A stretch of DNA of 64,000 nucleotides from Micromonospora sp. LH3U1 (GCF_028475105.1 NZ_CP116936.1:1364001-1428000); one strand, 5' to 3'; shown: positions 13,392 through 23,123, counted from the first letter of the stretch. Translations and numbers: made by a program. Notes: generated by a model not told the origin, from the letters alone.

Positions 13392-15209
13392 TCACCGCGC
13401 CCGTACGGCCAGCAGTGCGGTGTCGTCCTCGCGGTGGCGGATCGAGGCGAGCAGCAGGTCACACAGCTCGTCGAGGGGCAGCGTGTCGGCGCCGGTCAGC
13501 CGGTCTGCCAGCTCGGCCAGCCCTTCGTCGATGGATCGGTCCCGTCGCTCGATCAGCCCATCGGTGTAGAGCAGCAGGGTGTCGCCGGTGGCCAGGCTGG
13601 TCGACTGGCTGGTCCGTGGCGACGGCCGGGCCAGGCCGAGCAGCGGCTCCGGCGTCGCCTCCAGGGCCTCGACCGCCCCGTCGGCGCGGACCACCAGGGC
13701 TGGCGGGTGCCCGGCGTTGGACCAGGTCACCGCGTGGACGCCGGCGCTCTGCGGACGGATCCGGACCAGGGTCGCGGTGGCCGCGATCGGCAGCCGCAGG
13801 CCACGAATCGCGCCATCCAGGTTGCTCATCAGCGCCCCGACCGTGTCCGGCCGGCCGAAGGCGTTGCCCCGCACCAGGTTGCGCAGCTGGCCCATGGTCG
13901 CCGCCGCCTCGATGTCGTGACCGGCCACGTCCCCGATTGCCACGATCACGTCGCCGTCGGGCTGGACGAAGGCGTCGTACCAGTCACCGCCCACCTCCAC
14001 CCGGTCGGCCGCCGGCTGGTAGCGGGCCGCCAGCTCCAACTCGTTCAGGACCGGCAGCCGCGGCAGCATGCTGTGTTGCAGAACCTCGGCGACGTGCCGC
14101 TGCTCGCCGTACATCGAGCTGTTGCCGATGGCCTGGCCGGCCCGGCGGCCGATGTCGACCGCGGTGAGCAGGTCGCGGTCGTCGAACTGCTGACGTTGGG
14201 AGTCGTTGACGAGGGTGATCGCGCCCAGCACGGTGCCGCCGGCGCCCGGCACCGGCACGCTCAGGTAGGAGGCGATGCCCAGGCGACCGGCGATCGACGC
14301 CATCTCCGGGTGTGTGGTGCCCCTCGTCACGTCGGCCAGGGACGCCACGCTGCCGAGTCGGGGCTGGCCGGTCCGCAGCACCGCCCGGACCATCGACTCT
14401 GGGCTCAGCCCGGTGCGCAACAGCTCACCGAAGCGGTCGACGTCCGCCGCCCGGGCCGGGTCGCGGTGCACCGAGACCACCTCGCGGGGCAGGCCGGTCG
14501 GCCCGATCAGGGTGAGCAGGCACCAGTCGGCGAGCAGCGGAACCATGGTGGCGCCGAGTCGGCGCAGCGCGATGTTCACGTCCAGTGTGCCGGCCAGCGT
14601 CTCGCTCACCCCGGCCAGCAGCTCCAGTCGCTCATGGGCCTGCACGACCCGGCGCCGTGCCTCCTGCGCGCCGTCGAGCGCGATCCGCAGTCGCAGCTCC
14701 GATGAGCAGGCGGCTGCCAGGTCGGCCAGTGTCCGCAGCTGCGCGGCGGTCCAGGCGCGGGGCTTGCTGTCGATGGCGCAGAGCGAGCCGAGCACCCGGC
14801 CGGAGAGGTCGGTCAGCGGCATCCCGGCGTACGCGACCACGCCGAGGTCGTCGATGGCCAGGTTGTGCCGGACGCGCGGGTAGAGCCGGGCGTCCGGCAG
14901 CACCATCGGCACCTCGGTGTCCACCACGTGCTGGCAGAAGGAGTGGCTCAGCGGGGTCTGCCGGCGCTCCGACCAGGGGTCCGGCAGCCCGACCGCGCCC
15001 GGAAAGAACTGCCGGTCGGCGGAGACCAGGGACACCAGCGCGACCGGCACGTCCAGCAGGTCGCTGACCAGCCGGGCGAACCGGTCGAACGCCTCGTCCG
15101 GGGCGGCGTCCAGCCCGGTGTCGGCGAGCGCGCGCAGCCGCGCCGGGTCGCTGAGCGCCGCAGGTGGGGCGATCGGACGCCGGGCGGTGGCGGGGGAGCC
15201 GTCGGTCAT
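13392..15209 (-). CDS. GAF-domain PP2C (SpoIIE/RsbU-type) serine phosphatase
   Basis: 605 residues: an N-terminal GAF domain (about 30-175, LVSLVSADRQFF, GSLCAIDSKPRAW), a second GAF domain (about 195-370) and a C-terminal PP2C-type phosphatase (LQHSMLPRLP, VGGDWYDAF, VAIGDVAGHDIEAA, NAGHPPALV, LLLYTDGLIERRD). The metal-binding aspartates in GGDWYD, GDVAGHD and YTDGLIE are present. Such proteins dephosphorylate anti-sigma-factor antagonists in response to signals sensed by GAF. No anti-sigma partner is adjacent, so the target is unknown. Confidence 0.9.
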   Translation of the reverse strand: MTDGSPATARRPIAPPAALSDPARLRALADTGLDAAPDEAFDRFARLVSDLLDVPVALVSLVSADRQFFPGAVGLPDPWSERRQTPLSHSFCQHVVDTEVPMVLPDARLYPRVRHNLAIDDLGVVAYAGMPLTDLSGRVLGSLCAIDSKPRAWTAAQLRTLADLAAACSSELRLRIALDGAQEARRRVVQAHERLELLAGVSETLAGTLDVNIALRRLGATMVPLLADWCLLTLIGPTGLPREVVSVHRDPARAADVDRFGELLRTGLSPESMVRAVLRTGQPRLGSVASLADVTRGTTHPEMASIAGRLGIASYLSVPVPGAGGTVLGAITLVNDSQRQQFDDRDLLTAVDIGRRAGQAIGNSSMYGEQRHVAEVLQHSMLPRLPVLNELELAARYQPAADRVEVGGDWYDAFVQPDGDVIVAIGDVAGHDIEAAATMGQLRNLVRGNAFGRPDTVGALMSNLDGAIRGLRLPIAATATLVRIRPQSAGVHAVTWSNAGHPPALVVRADGAVEALEATPEPLLGLARPSPRTSQSTSLATGDTLLLYTDGLIERRDRSIDEGLAELADRLTGADTLPLDELCDLLLASIRHREDDTALLAVRAR

Positions 15210-15395
15210 CGAGCACCTGTCTGCCGGGGCGGAGGCCGACCGGCCCTCCGATCCTTCGTTATACCTCGTCCAGGCCCTGGCCGAACATCGGTGTGCTGAG
15301 TCTCGCCTGCACCGGCTCGGCGCGCCATCCCCCGGGACGTCGGTTCGCCGCCGTGCCCGCGCCGGCTGCCGCGTCGGGGACTATCGTCGGCGGAC

Positions 15396-16322
15396 GTGAA
15401 GGTATGGATCCCGCACCGCGCCGGCCTGAACCTCATGGGCGAGCTGCCCCCGAACGTGACGGTGGAGGTTGCCGAGCACGCCGACCAGTTGCCCTCGGAG
15501 GTGACCGACGTCCGCGTCTGGGTGCCACCGTTCCTGAGCGGGACGGACGCGACGGCGTTGCTCCATCAGCTGCCCGACCTGGCGGTGGTGCAGTTGCTCT
15601 CCGCCGGGGCCGACGCCTGGGCCGGCCGTACGCCGCCGGGTGTCACGCTCTGCGACGCTCGTGGTGTGCATGACCCGTCGACTGCCGAGTGGGTGGTCAC
15701 CGCGATCCTCACCCAGTTGCGGGCGTTCCCGGCGTTCGTCCGGGCGCAGGCCGAGCGGCGCTGGGCGTTCGAGGGGAACGCCCCGACCGACGAGCTGACC
15801 GGTAAACGGGTGCTCATCATCGGAGCCGGGTCGATCGGCACCGCGGTGCGCGACCGGCTCGCGCCTTTCGAGGTGACCTTCACCCTGGTCGCGAGGTCGG
15901 CCCGCCCGGAGCAGGGGGTGCACGCCGTCGAGGAGTTGCCCCGGCTGCTGCCCGAGGCGGACGTGGTGGTGGTGCTGGTGCCGCTCACCGACCAGACCCG
16001 TGGCCTGATCGACAAGGATTTCCTGGCCGCGATGCCGGACGGGGCGCTGCTGGTCAACGCCGCCCGGGGGCCGGTGGCGCACACCGAGGCGCTCGTCGCC
16101 GAGCTGGGCACCGGTCGGATCTCGGCGGCGTTGGACGTCACCGATCCGGAGCCGCTGCCCTCCGACTCGCCGCTCTGGGCGATGCCGAACGTGCTGCTCA
16201 CCCCGCACGTGGCCGGCTCGGTGCGCGGCCTACTGCCGCGGGCCTACCGGCTGGTCGGCGATCAGGTACGCCGGTTCGCCGCCGGGCAGCCGCTGATCAA
16301 CACGGTGGTCGACGGCTACTGA
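15396..16322 (+). CDS. D-isomer-specific 2-hydroxyacid dehydrogenase
   Basis: 308-residue NAD(P)-dependent dehydrogenase. Rossmann motif VLIIGAGSIGTAV, the catalytic Arg in NAARGPVAHTEAL, Glu in VTDPEPLPSDSPLW and His in TPHVAGSV are all present. Substrate not predictable (glyoxylate, hydroxypyruvate or similar 2-oxoacids). It starts GTG 15396 directly before MKVWIPHRAG. Its stop codon overlaps the 3' end of the convergent gene by seven bases. Confidence 0.9.
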   Translation: MKVWIPHRAGLNLMGELPPNVTVEVAEHADQLPSEVTDVRVWVPPFLSGTDATALLHQLPDLAVVQLLSAGADAWAGRTPPGVTLCDARGVHDPSTAEWVVTAILTQLRAFPAFVRAQAERRWAFEGNAPTDELTGKRVLIIGAGSIGTAVRDRLAPFEVTFTLVARSARPEQGVHAVEELPRLLPEADVVVVLVPLTDQTRGLIDKDFLAAMPDGALLVNAARGPVAHTEALVAELGTGRISAALDVTDPEPLPSDSPLWAMPNVLLTPHVAGSVRGLLPRAYRLVGDQVRRFAAGQPLINTVVDGY

Positions 16323-16708
16323 CCGGGGGACTCGGCCGCGTCGTCGGGCAGCGTCTGGCCGGTGACTGAGATCAGCCGGGGCAGATCCTCCCCGCGGACG
16401 GCCGGCAGCGTGAGCTGCTGGCCGTCGTCGAGCCGGGCGACCGCCCGTCCGCGCTCGTCGGTGGCCAGCTCGAGGACCTGGTCCCAGTCGATCCGGCGTT
16501 GCCCCGCCAGTGCCCGTACGCGCAGCTCCCGCGCGTCGGCGTCGGTGCCGGCCCGCCAGGCCCACACCGCGACGGCGAGCGGAACGAGCAGCACCGGCAG
16601 CAGGTAGGTCCGGGCGTTGGCCAGCGGCAGGGCACCGAAGAAGGCGATGACCGCGGCGACCAGGATGGCTTGGTTGAACCGGAAGCGGACCGTGTCGGGC
16701 TTACTCAC
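16316..16708 (-). CDS. small PH-domain-like membrane protein
   Basis: 130 residues: two hydrophobic helices close together (about 13-48, ILVAAVIAFFGALPLA and LLPVLLVPLAVAVWAW), then a soluble domain (REL-RVRALAGQRRIDWDQV...DGQQLTLPAV) resembling the bacterial PH-like domain common in short actinobacterial membrane proteins. Function unknown. It overlaps the convergent dehydrogenase by seven bases and is close to the second GGDEF/EAL gene on the other strand. Confidence 0.8.
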   Translation of the reverse strand: MSKPDTVRFRFNQAILVAAVIAFFGALPLANARTYLLPVLLVPLAVAVWAWRAGTDADARELRVRALAGQRRIDWDQVLELATDERGRAVARLDDGQQLTLPAVRGEDLPRLISVTGQTLPDDAAESPGQ

Positions 16709-16875
16709 CCTCCGATGATCCCACCCCCGGCCGGTTCGGCTCGCGGCGGGCGGTGCCGCCGGGGTGCCGCACGCCGTACAGTGACACAGGTCTTTGTCTC
16801 TTCCAGATGACCGAGAAGTAACCGATCCGGCCGTCGATCGTTACCAACTTTTGAACAGCGGACCCGCAACGTCCG

Positions 16876-18082
16876 ATGTCCCGCACCGTCGCACCGCCCC
16901 CGTGCCCCCTCACGAAGGCGACCGCCGTGCTCCTCGCGTACCCGTTCCGCGTCCTCGTCCCCCGCCGTGCGGCACCGGAGGCCGCCACGTCCACGGCGGT
17001 GGCGCTGCTCCTGCTCGCTGGTGCCGCCGAACTGGTCCCGACCTCGGTGGTGATCGCGCTGGCCGCCGGGGCCGGCGCCACGCTCGCCGGGGTGCGACTC
17101 TCCCGGCTGGCCACCCGGCGCCCCACCGATCCGTCGCCGCGTGCGGCGGGCGTGCTGCTCGACGCGGCGGTGGTGGCGGCTGGTCTCGCCGCCGTCGTGC
17201 TGCCCCTGACCGACATCGGGCACACCGTCGCCGTGCTCGCCGGGTCGCTGGTCGTGGCGGCCCTCTCCGTGACCGGCCTGTGCCGGCTCCCCGGCCGGAC
17301 GCGGTCGTCGGCCGGGGTCCGGCTGCGTTGGCTTGTCGAGTCGACCGGCCCGGCCGTCGGTCTGGCCCTCGCCGGCTGGCTGCTGCTGCCGCCCCGTGAC
17401 GGCCTGCCGGCCCCGGCCCGGCTGGTGGCCGCGTTGGCGCTCGGCGGGCTGGGCATGGCCGCGCTCACCGCGTTCGCGGGGCCACGGCGACGCTCGGGCG
17501 CGGCGGTGTGCCGGGGCGGCGTCCTGCTCACCCTGGGCGGGCTGGTGCTGCTGGCCACGCTGCCGGCTGGGCGGGCGACGCTGCTGGCCGTACCCCCGCT
17601 GGTGTTCGGGATGCTGCTCGTCGCGGTCGGTGCGGCCGACGCGGCGGACGTGGGCGACGCGGAGCCGGCGGAGCCGATCGCTGCGGCCTGGCCCCGGTCG
17701 GTGCTGCCGGCGGCGGTGCTCTTGCTGGCGACGGGCCTGCACCTGGGTGCCGGCCGCGCCCCGGATCGGACGAGCGTGTTGTTGGCCCTGGCGGCGGTGC
17801 CGCCCCTGGTGTTGCGCGAGCTGCTGCGAGCGGGTGATCCGCCCACCCCCGAGCGGCGCGCGGCGCATCGCCGCCGTGCCGGCGCCGCGATCCGGCATCG
17901 CCGTGCGGCGCAACCACGCTGGCTGGGTACGTCGGATCCTCCACCCGCTCCGCCCGAACACCGCCATCCCGACCGTGCCGGTGACCTGGATGACCCGGCC
18001 ACCGCGAACGGTGTCGGCTCGACCTGGTCGTCTGATGGCGACGCGGCCTGGGCGGCGCTCAACCGGCGGCCCGTTCCGGGGA
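16876..18082 (+). CDS. multispan membrane half of a second frame-broken GGDEF/EAL gene
   Basis: Starts ATG 16876 (no clear ribosome site) and encodes about ten hydrophobic segments up to roughly base 17830, then a basic linker (ERRAAHRRRAGAAIRHRRAA) and an acidic stretch ending near AALNRRPVPG. The frame remains open to 18954 but becomes Arg/Gly/Ala nonsense, while a good protein continues one frame over from about 18074. The switch lies in TTCCGGGGAGGCGGTGG around 18074-18090. This is the second of three such genes in the window to break near the linker. A sequencing indel in a G run, a real mutation or separate translation are all possible. Confidence 0.7.
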
Positions 18083-19321
18083 GGCGGTGGTCCGGGCGAC
18101 CGGGCGGCCCTGCTGGACGCCCTCGCCGCGATCGGCGACGTGCCGGTGCCGACCGGTGCGCTGCTGCTGGTGGACCTGCACGGCACCGACGGGATCGGCC
18201 CGACGGCCCGGGAGGACGTGCTGGCCGAGGCGGTGCATCGCGTCCGCGCGGTCATCGCACCCGACGATCTGGTCACCGGGTGCACGGCTGCCGGCTTCGC
18301 CGTGGTCACCGCCGCCGGCCCGGTGCTGGCGTACGCGCTGGGCACCCGGCTGTTGACCGTGCTCACCCCGCCCTACCGGCTGGCCGGTGCGGTGCTGCGT
18401 GTCCAGGCGAGCATCGGGTTGGCCGAGGTGAGCGGTGCCGGGCCGGCGGACGTGCTCCGCCAGGCCGAGCTGGCTCGACGACGGGCCGTGCAGCTGGGCC
18501 GGGATCGGGTCGAGTGGTACGACGCGTTCCTGGAGGAACAGCTGGTTCGCCGGCTCGACCTGGAACGCGAGCTGCCCGGTGCGGTGGCGCGCGGCGAGTT
18601 GGATCTCGTCTACCAGCCGGTGGTCGACCTGGTCGACGGGCAGCCGGTGGGGGCGGAGGCGCTGCTGCGCTGGCGCAGCCCGGTGCTCGGCACGGTGCTC
18701 CCGGCCGAGCTGCTGCCGGTCGCGGAGGACCTGGACCTGGTCGGCGAGTTGGAGTGGTGGGTACTGGATCGGGCCTGCCGGCAGTTGTCCAACTGGTCGG
18801 TGGGCGCCCGCGAGCTGTGGATGGCGGTCAACGTCACGACCCGGGAGCTGACCACCCCCGACTTCGTCCAGCGGGCCGCGGCCGTGCTGGCCGCGTACGG
18901 GGTGCCGCCGGAGCGGCTGGTGGTGGAGGTGAGCGAGCCGAGGGTCGCCGGTGACCTGCCGACCGTGGTGGCCCGGCTGGCCGGGCTGCGGTCGCTGGGC
19001 GTACGCACCGCGTTGGACGACTTCCGGGCCGAGCACGCCTCGCTGGCTCAGCTTCGCCGGTTGCCGATCGACCTGCTCAAGGTGGGCCCGGAGTTGGTGG
19101 GCGCGCGGCCGGACGGGCAGCCGCCGCTGATCGACGTGGTGGTCAACGTCGGTGAGCGGCTCGGTGTCGAGATCGTCGCCGAGGAGTTGGAGTCGTCGAC
19201 CCAGGTCGAGGGGGCGCGTCGGGGCGGCTGCCGGTACGGGCAGGGGTTCGCGCTGGCCCGCCCGGCGACGGCGGAGCGGGTCGAGGCGTACTTCGAGGAG
19301 TTTCCGTCGGCGTCCCGCTGA
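18074..19321 (+). CDS. degenerate GGDEF plus EAL half of the second frame-broken gene
   Basis: The frame is open from 17333, but recognisable protein starts near GDRAALLDALAAIGDVPVP. A GGDEF-fold region lacks any GGDEF motif (LVTGCTAAGFAVVTAAG at that place), so it is not a cyclase. The EAL domain has [53 protein letters not shown] and GQGFALARP. The loop normally DFGTGYSS reads DFRAEHAS, which makes efficient phosphodiesterase activity doubtful. It may work as a c-di-GMP sensor. No convincing start codon with a ribosome site is seen at the junction. Confidence 0.72.
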   Translation, partial: FRGGGGPGDRAALLDALAAIGDVPVPTGALLLVDLHGTDGIGPTAREDVLAEAVHRVRAVIAPDDLVTGCTAAGFAVVTAAGPVLAYALGTRLLTVLTPPYRLAGAVLRVQASIGLAEVSGAGPADVLRQAELARRRAVQLGRDRVEWYDAFLEEQLVRRLDLERELPGAVARGELDLVYQPVVDLVDGQPVGAEALLRWRSPVLGTVLPAELLPVAEDLDLVGELEWWVLDRACRQLSNWSVGARELWMAVNVTTRELTTPDFVQRAAAVLAAYGVPPERLVVEVSEPRVAGDLPTVVARLAGLRSLGVRTALDDFRAEHASLAQLRRLPIDLLKVGPELVGARPDGQPPLIDVVVNVGERLGVEIVAEELESSTQVEGARRGGCRYGQGFALARPATAERVEAYFEEFPSASR

Positions 19322-19339
19322 GCTGACAGGTTAACCGGT

Positions 19340-20359
19340 TCACCTATCTCGGGGAGGTGCGGTGCTGCCCCGCGGGGTGAGGTGGGGCGTCTCGTCCTGC
19401 ACCCGGCTCGCGGGTTGTCCGCCGATGACGGCGAGCAGTTGCCGGGCGGCGTGCGCGCCGTACGCCGGGATGTCCCGGCCCAGCGCGGTCAGCGGCGGAT
19501 GCACGAGGCGGCACAGCGGTGAGTCGTCCCAGGCCACGATGGACAGATCGCCCGGCACGGTGAGCCCCATCTCCTGGGCGACGGACAGCCCGGCGATGGC
19601 CATCACGTCGTTGTCGTAGATGACCGCGGTGGGCCGGTGGGCGGAGCTGAGCAACCGGCGGGTGGCCCGACCGCCCTCCTCGCCGGTGTAGTCGGACCAG
19701 ACGGTGACCGCGTCGACCAGGTCGAGCCGCTGGCAGACCGCCGCGAAGGCGTCGGTGCGGATCTCGGTGTGCCGCAGGTCGGGCAGGCCAGCGACCCGCG
19801 CGATCCGTCGGTGCCCGAGCGCGACCAGGTATTCCACCGTCTCGGTCAGCGCGGCGGTGTCGTCGGACCAGAGGCTGGCCAGGTCACCGGTGCCACCGGG
19901 CCCGCCGATCACCACCGCCGGCAGTTGCAGCTGCTCGAGTGCGGGGATGCGCCGGTCGTCGGTGCGCAGGTCGCAGACGAGCACCCCGTCCACCCGACGT
20001 TCGCCCCACCAGCGCCGGTAGACCGCGATCTCGGCGTCGTGGTCGGCCACCACCTGGAGGGTCAGCGCGTACGAGCGGGCGGAGAGTTCGGCCTCGACAC
20101 CACTGATCAGCGCCATGAAGAACGGCTCGATGCCGAGTATCCGGGCCGGTCGGCACAGGGCCAGTCCGACTGCCCCGGCGGTGGCGGCGGAGAGGGCGCG
20201 GGCGGCGCTGCTCGGGCTGAACCCGATCTCCGTGGCGATGCTCAGGATGCGCTGCCGGGTGGCCTCGGAGACGCCGGGCTGCCCGTTCAGCGCGTACGAG
20301 ACGGCGCCCTTGGAAACCCCGGCGCGTCGGGCCACGTCGGCGATGGTCGGCCGCTTCAC
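19340..20359 (-). CDS. LacI-family transcriptional regulator
   Basis: 339 residues from GTG 20359. The N-terminal helix-turn-helix and hinge (MKRPTIADVARRAGVSKGAV, YALNGQPGVSEATRQRI) is followed by a periplasmic-binding-protein-like sensor domain (VDGVLVCDLRT, LGHRRIARVAG, AVIYDNDVMAIAGLSVAQE, VAWDDSPLCRLVHPPLTALGR). Divergent from the beta-mannosidase gene, which it probably represses, releasing on a mannoside-derived sugar. This is inferred from position. Confidence 0.92.
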   Translation of the reverse strand: MKRPTIADVARRAGVSKGAVSYALNGQPGVSEATRQRILSIATEIGFSPSSAARALSAATAGAVGLALCRPARILGIEPFFMALISGVEAELSARSYALTLQVVADHDAEIAVYRRWWGERRVDGVLVCDLRTDDRRIPALEQLQLPAVVIGGPGGTGDLASLWSDDTAALTETVEYLVALGHRRIARVAGLPDLRHTEIRTDAFAAVCQRLDLVDAVTVWSDYTGEEGGRATRRLLSSAHRPTAVIYDNDVMAIAGLSVAQEMGLTVPGDLSIVAWDDSPLCRLVHPPLTALGRDIPAYGAHAARQLLAVIGGQPASRVQDETPHLTPRGSTAPPRDR

Positions 20360-20385
20360 CGGCGTGCTCCTCCACTCTCCGGCCG

Positions 20386-20414
20386 TTGACAGTCCGGATT
20401 CCGAACCGTACGGT
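20386..20414 (+). promoter_or_regulatory. promoter of the beta-mannosidase gene with an overlapping palindrome
   Basis: TTGACA (20386-20391), 17-base spacer and TACGGT (20409-20414) make a consensus housekeeping promoter pointing at the mannosidase. The perfect palindrome ACCGTACGGT (20405-20414) covers the -10 box and has the central CG typical of LacI-family operators, so repressor binding there would block polymerase. The transcript would start near 20421. Confidence 0.6.
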
Positions 20415-20470
20415 GGCTCAGCTTATCCGGTTCAGTCAACGTCTTTCGATGCAGAAGGTGCGGTGAAACC

Positions 20471-22921
20471 TTGAGCCGACAGGCACTCTACGACGGTTGG
20501 ACCCTGCGGGCGGCACCCGGAGCGCAGGTGCCGGCCGAAATCGCCGGGCAGGCCGTGCCGGCGACCGTGCCCGGTTGCGTGCACACCGACCTGCTCGACG
20601 CCGGGCTGATCCCCGACCCCTACCTCGACGACAACGAACTGGCCCTGGCCTGGATCGGTCGCACCGACTGGCACTACCGGACGAGCTTCCGGCGCCCGGC
20701 CGGCGACCACGACCGGGTCGACCTGGTCTGCGCCGGCCTGGACACCGTGGCCACGGTCACCGTCAACGGCGCTGAGGTCGGCCGCACCGAGAACATGCAC
20801 CGCGGCTACCGGTTCGACGTCCGGCCGCTGCTGCGCGACGGCGACAACGACCTGCTCGTCGCGTTCGACTCCCCGTACCGCTACGCCGAGGCGCAGCAGG
20901 AGCGGCTCGGCGACCGGCCCAACGCCTACCCGGAGCCGTTCCACTTCATCCGCAAGATGGCCTGCAACTTCGGCTGGGACTGGGGGCCGACCCTGGTCAC
21001 CGCCGGCATCTGGCAGGAGATCAGCCTGCACGCCTGGTCCACCGCCCGGCTGGCCACCGTCCGCCCACTGGTCACCATGGACGGCCGTGACGGGCGGGTC
21101 GAGCTGCACGTCGAGGTCGAGCGTGTCGCGGACGTCCCGCTGACCGTCCGGGCCGCCGTCGCCGACGCCCGCGCCGACGTGGTCGTCCCGGCCGGGCAGA
21201 GCACGGCCGTCCTGACCCTCACCGTCCGCGAGCCCGCGCTCTGGTGGCCCCGGGGGTACGGGGAGCAGGTGCGCCACCCGATCGAGGTGACCCTGCACGC
21301 CCCGGACGGCGACACCCTCGACAGCTGGTCCCATCGGATCGGCTTCCGCTCGGTGCGACTGGACACCACTCCCGATGAGCACGGCACCCCGTTCGCGCTG
21401 TCGGTCAACGACGTGCCGGTGTTCGTACGCGGGGTCAACTGGATCCCGGACGACGTGTTCCCCACCCGGATCACCCGGGACCGGCTGGCCGAGCGGTTCG
21501 ACCAGGCCGCAGCGGCCAACATCAACCTGCTGCGGGTCTGGGGCGGTGGCCGGTACGAGTCGGCGGACTTCTACGACCTCGCCGACGAGCGCGGGCTGCT
21601 CGTCCAGCAGGACTTCCTCTTCGCCTGCGCGGCCTACCCGGAGGAGGAGCCGTTCGGCAGCGAGGTGGCCGCCGAGGCCGCCGAGCAGGTGACCCGGCTG
21701 GCGCCGTACCCGTCGTTGGTGCTCTGGACCGGCAACAACGAGAACATCTGGGGCTGGCACGACTGGGACTGGCAGCAGGCCCTCGCAGGGCGCACCTGGG
21801 GGCGCGGCTACTACCTCGACGTGTTGCCCCGGATCGTCGGCGAGCTGGACCCGACCCGCCCGTACTGGCCGGGCAGCCCCTGGTCGGGCACCGAGGCGAT
21901 CCACCCCAACGACCCGGCGCACGGCACCACGCACATCTGGGACGTGTGGAACACCGACGACTACACCAAATACCGGGAGTACGTGCCGCGCTTCGTCGCC
22001 GAGTTCGGCTACCAGGCCCCACCGGCGTACGCGACCCTGCGTCGGGCACTGAGCGACGAGCCCCTGGCGCACGACTCACCGGGCATGGCTCACCACCAGA
22101 AGGCGGCCGACGGTGACGGCAAACTCCAGCGGGGCCTGGACGCGCACCTGCCCGCCCCGGCGGACTTCGACGACTGGCACTACCTGACGCAGCTCAACCA
22201 GGCCCGCGCGATCCAGTTGGGGGTGGAGCACTTCCGTTCACACCGGGGCATCTGCGCGGGCACCATCGTCTGGCAGCTCAACGACTGCTGGCCGGTCACC
22301 TCCTGGTCGGCCGTCGACGGCGACGGCCGCCGCAAACCCCTGTGGTACGCGCTGCGCCACGCGTACGCCGATCGGCTGCTCACCGTGCAGCCCCGCGACG
22401 GCGGCCTGGCCCTGGTCGCGGTCAACGACGGCGGCACGCCCTGGCACGCGTCAGCCTCGGTGACGCGGCTGACCCTCACCGGTGAGCCACGGGCGAAGAC
22501 GACGATGGAGCTGGCCGTTCCCGCGTACTCGGCGGTGACGCTGGCGCTGCCGACGGAGCTGAGCCGGCCGGAGGAGTCCCGGCGTGAGCTGCTGGTCGCC
22601 GAGGCGGGCCAGAGCGCTGAGCGTGCGCTCTGGTTCTTCGCCGAGGACCGGGACGTGGACTGGCCCGCGGCCGCGTGGGAGGCGACGGTCGAGTCGTTCG
22701 ACGGTGGGCAGCGGGTCCGGGTCACGGCCGCTACGGTGCTGCGCGACCTGACGCTCTTCGCGGACCGGTTGGACCCGACAGCTTCCGTGGACAAGGCCCT
22801 GGTCACCCTGCTGCCAGGCGAGTCGACGACCTTCACCCTGCACGCCGACGCCCCGCTGGACGCCACAGCCCTCGCCGCCCGCCCGATGCTGCGCTGCGTG
22901 AACGACATCGGACGCGGCTAG
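20471..22921 (+). CDS. beta-mannosidase, glycoside hydrolase family 2
   Basis: 816 residues, full GH2 length, starting TTG 20471 (MSRQALYDGWTLRAAPG) behind a GAAGGTGCGG sequence. The N-terminal jelly-roll domain (ATVPGCVHTDLLDAGLIPDPY), then the TIM barrel with FNFGWDWGP-like NFGWDWGPT, the acid/base region LVLWTGNNENIWGW and the nucleophile region FVAEFGYQAPP identify a beta-mannosidase releasing mannose from beta-mannosides. No signal peptide, so probably cytoplasmic on imported oligosaccharides, though no sugar transporter is adjacent. Controlled by the divergent LacI regulator. Confidence 0.92.
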   Translation: MSRQALYDGWTLRAAPGAQVPAEIAGQAVPATVPGCVHTDLLDAGLIPDPYLDDNELALAWIGRTDWHYRTSFRRPAGDHDRVDLVCAGLDTVATVTVNGAEVGRTENMHRGYRFDVRPLLRDGDNDLLVAFDSPYRYAEAQQERLGDRPNAYPEPFHFIRKMACNFGWDWGPTLVTAGIWQEISLHAWSTARLATVRPLVTMDGRDGRVELHVEVERVADVPLTVRAAVADARADVVVPAGQSTAVLTLTVREPALWWPRGYGEQVRHPIEVTLHAPDGDTLDSWSHRIGFRSVRLDTTPDEHGTPFALSVNDVPVFVRGVNWIPDDVFPTRITRDRLAERFDQAAAANINLLRVWGGGRYESADFYDLADERGLLVQQDFLFACAAYPEEEPFGSEVAAEAAEQVTRLAPYPSLVLWTGNNENIWGWHDWDWQQALAGRTWGRGYYLDVLPRIVGELDPTRPYWPGSPWSGTEAIHPNDPAHGTTHIWDVWNTDDYTKYREYVPRFVAEFGYQAPPAYATLRRALSDEPLAHDSPGMAHHQKAADGDGKLQRGLDAHLPAPADFDDWHYLTQLNQARAIQLGVEHFRSHRGICAGTIVWQLNDCWPVTSWSAVDGDGRRKPLWYALRHAYADRLLTVQPRDGGLALVAVNDGGTPWHASASVTRLTLTGEPRAKTTMELAVPAYSAVTLALPTELSRPEESRRELLVAEAGQSAERALWFFAEDRDVDWPAAAWEATVESFDGGQRVRVTAATVLRDLTLFADRLDPTASVDKALVTLLPGESTTFTLHADAPLDATALAARPMLRCVNDIGRG

Positions 22922-22932
22922 CTCGCGCCTCA

Positions 22933-23007
22933 TGATCGTGCTCGATCCAGGAAGTAGTGGTCTCCGTCGGCGAGGGAGGCCACTATTTCCGTGTTCGAGC
23001 ACGATCA
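22933..23007. repeat. intergenic inverted repeat A (GATC-ended)
   Basis: A 28-base arm (22933-22960) pairs with 22980-23007 with 24 matches, leaving a 19-base loop. The outer ends read TGATCGTGCTCGA and its complement. It lies in the 200-base gap between the mannosidase and the following membrane protein, both on the plus strand. It may end the mannosidase transcript. Confidence 0.85.
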
Positions 23008-23123
23008 GAGTGCTCACGAGACGGATAGGGCAAGATCTACCGCGTCACGGGCCGCTGCTCAAGAAAGCGGCTGACGGGCAGGCGACGACAGTCGTCGAGC
23101 CACGCGGTATCCCGGGGAGCACA

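Noticed and set aside
16705-18366. 553-codon open frame on the minus strand opposite the second GGDEF/EAL gene
   Set aside because: Low-complexity Arg/Gln/Gly/Pro composition typical of an antisense shadow; the plus strand encodes recognisable membrane helices.
19327-19345. GTTAACCGGTTCACC at the end of the LacI gene as an operator
   Set aside because: It lies at the 3' ends of two convergent genes with no promoter nearby; it resembles CAACCGGTTG at 28857 only in the AACCGGTT core, likely chance.
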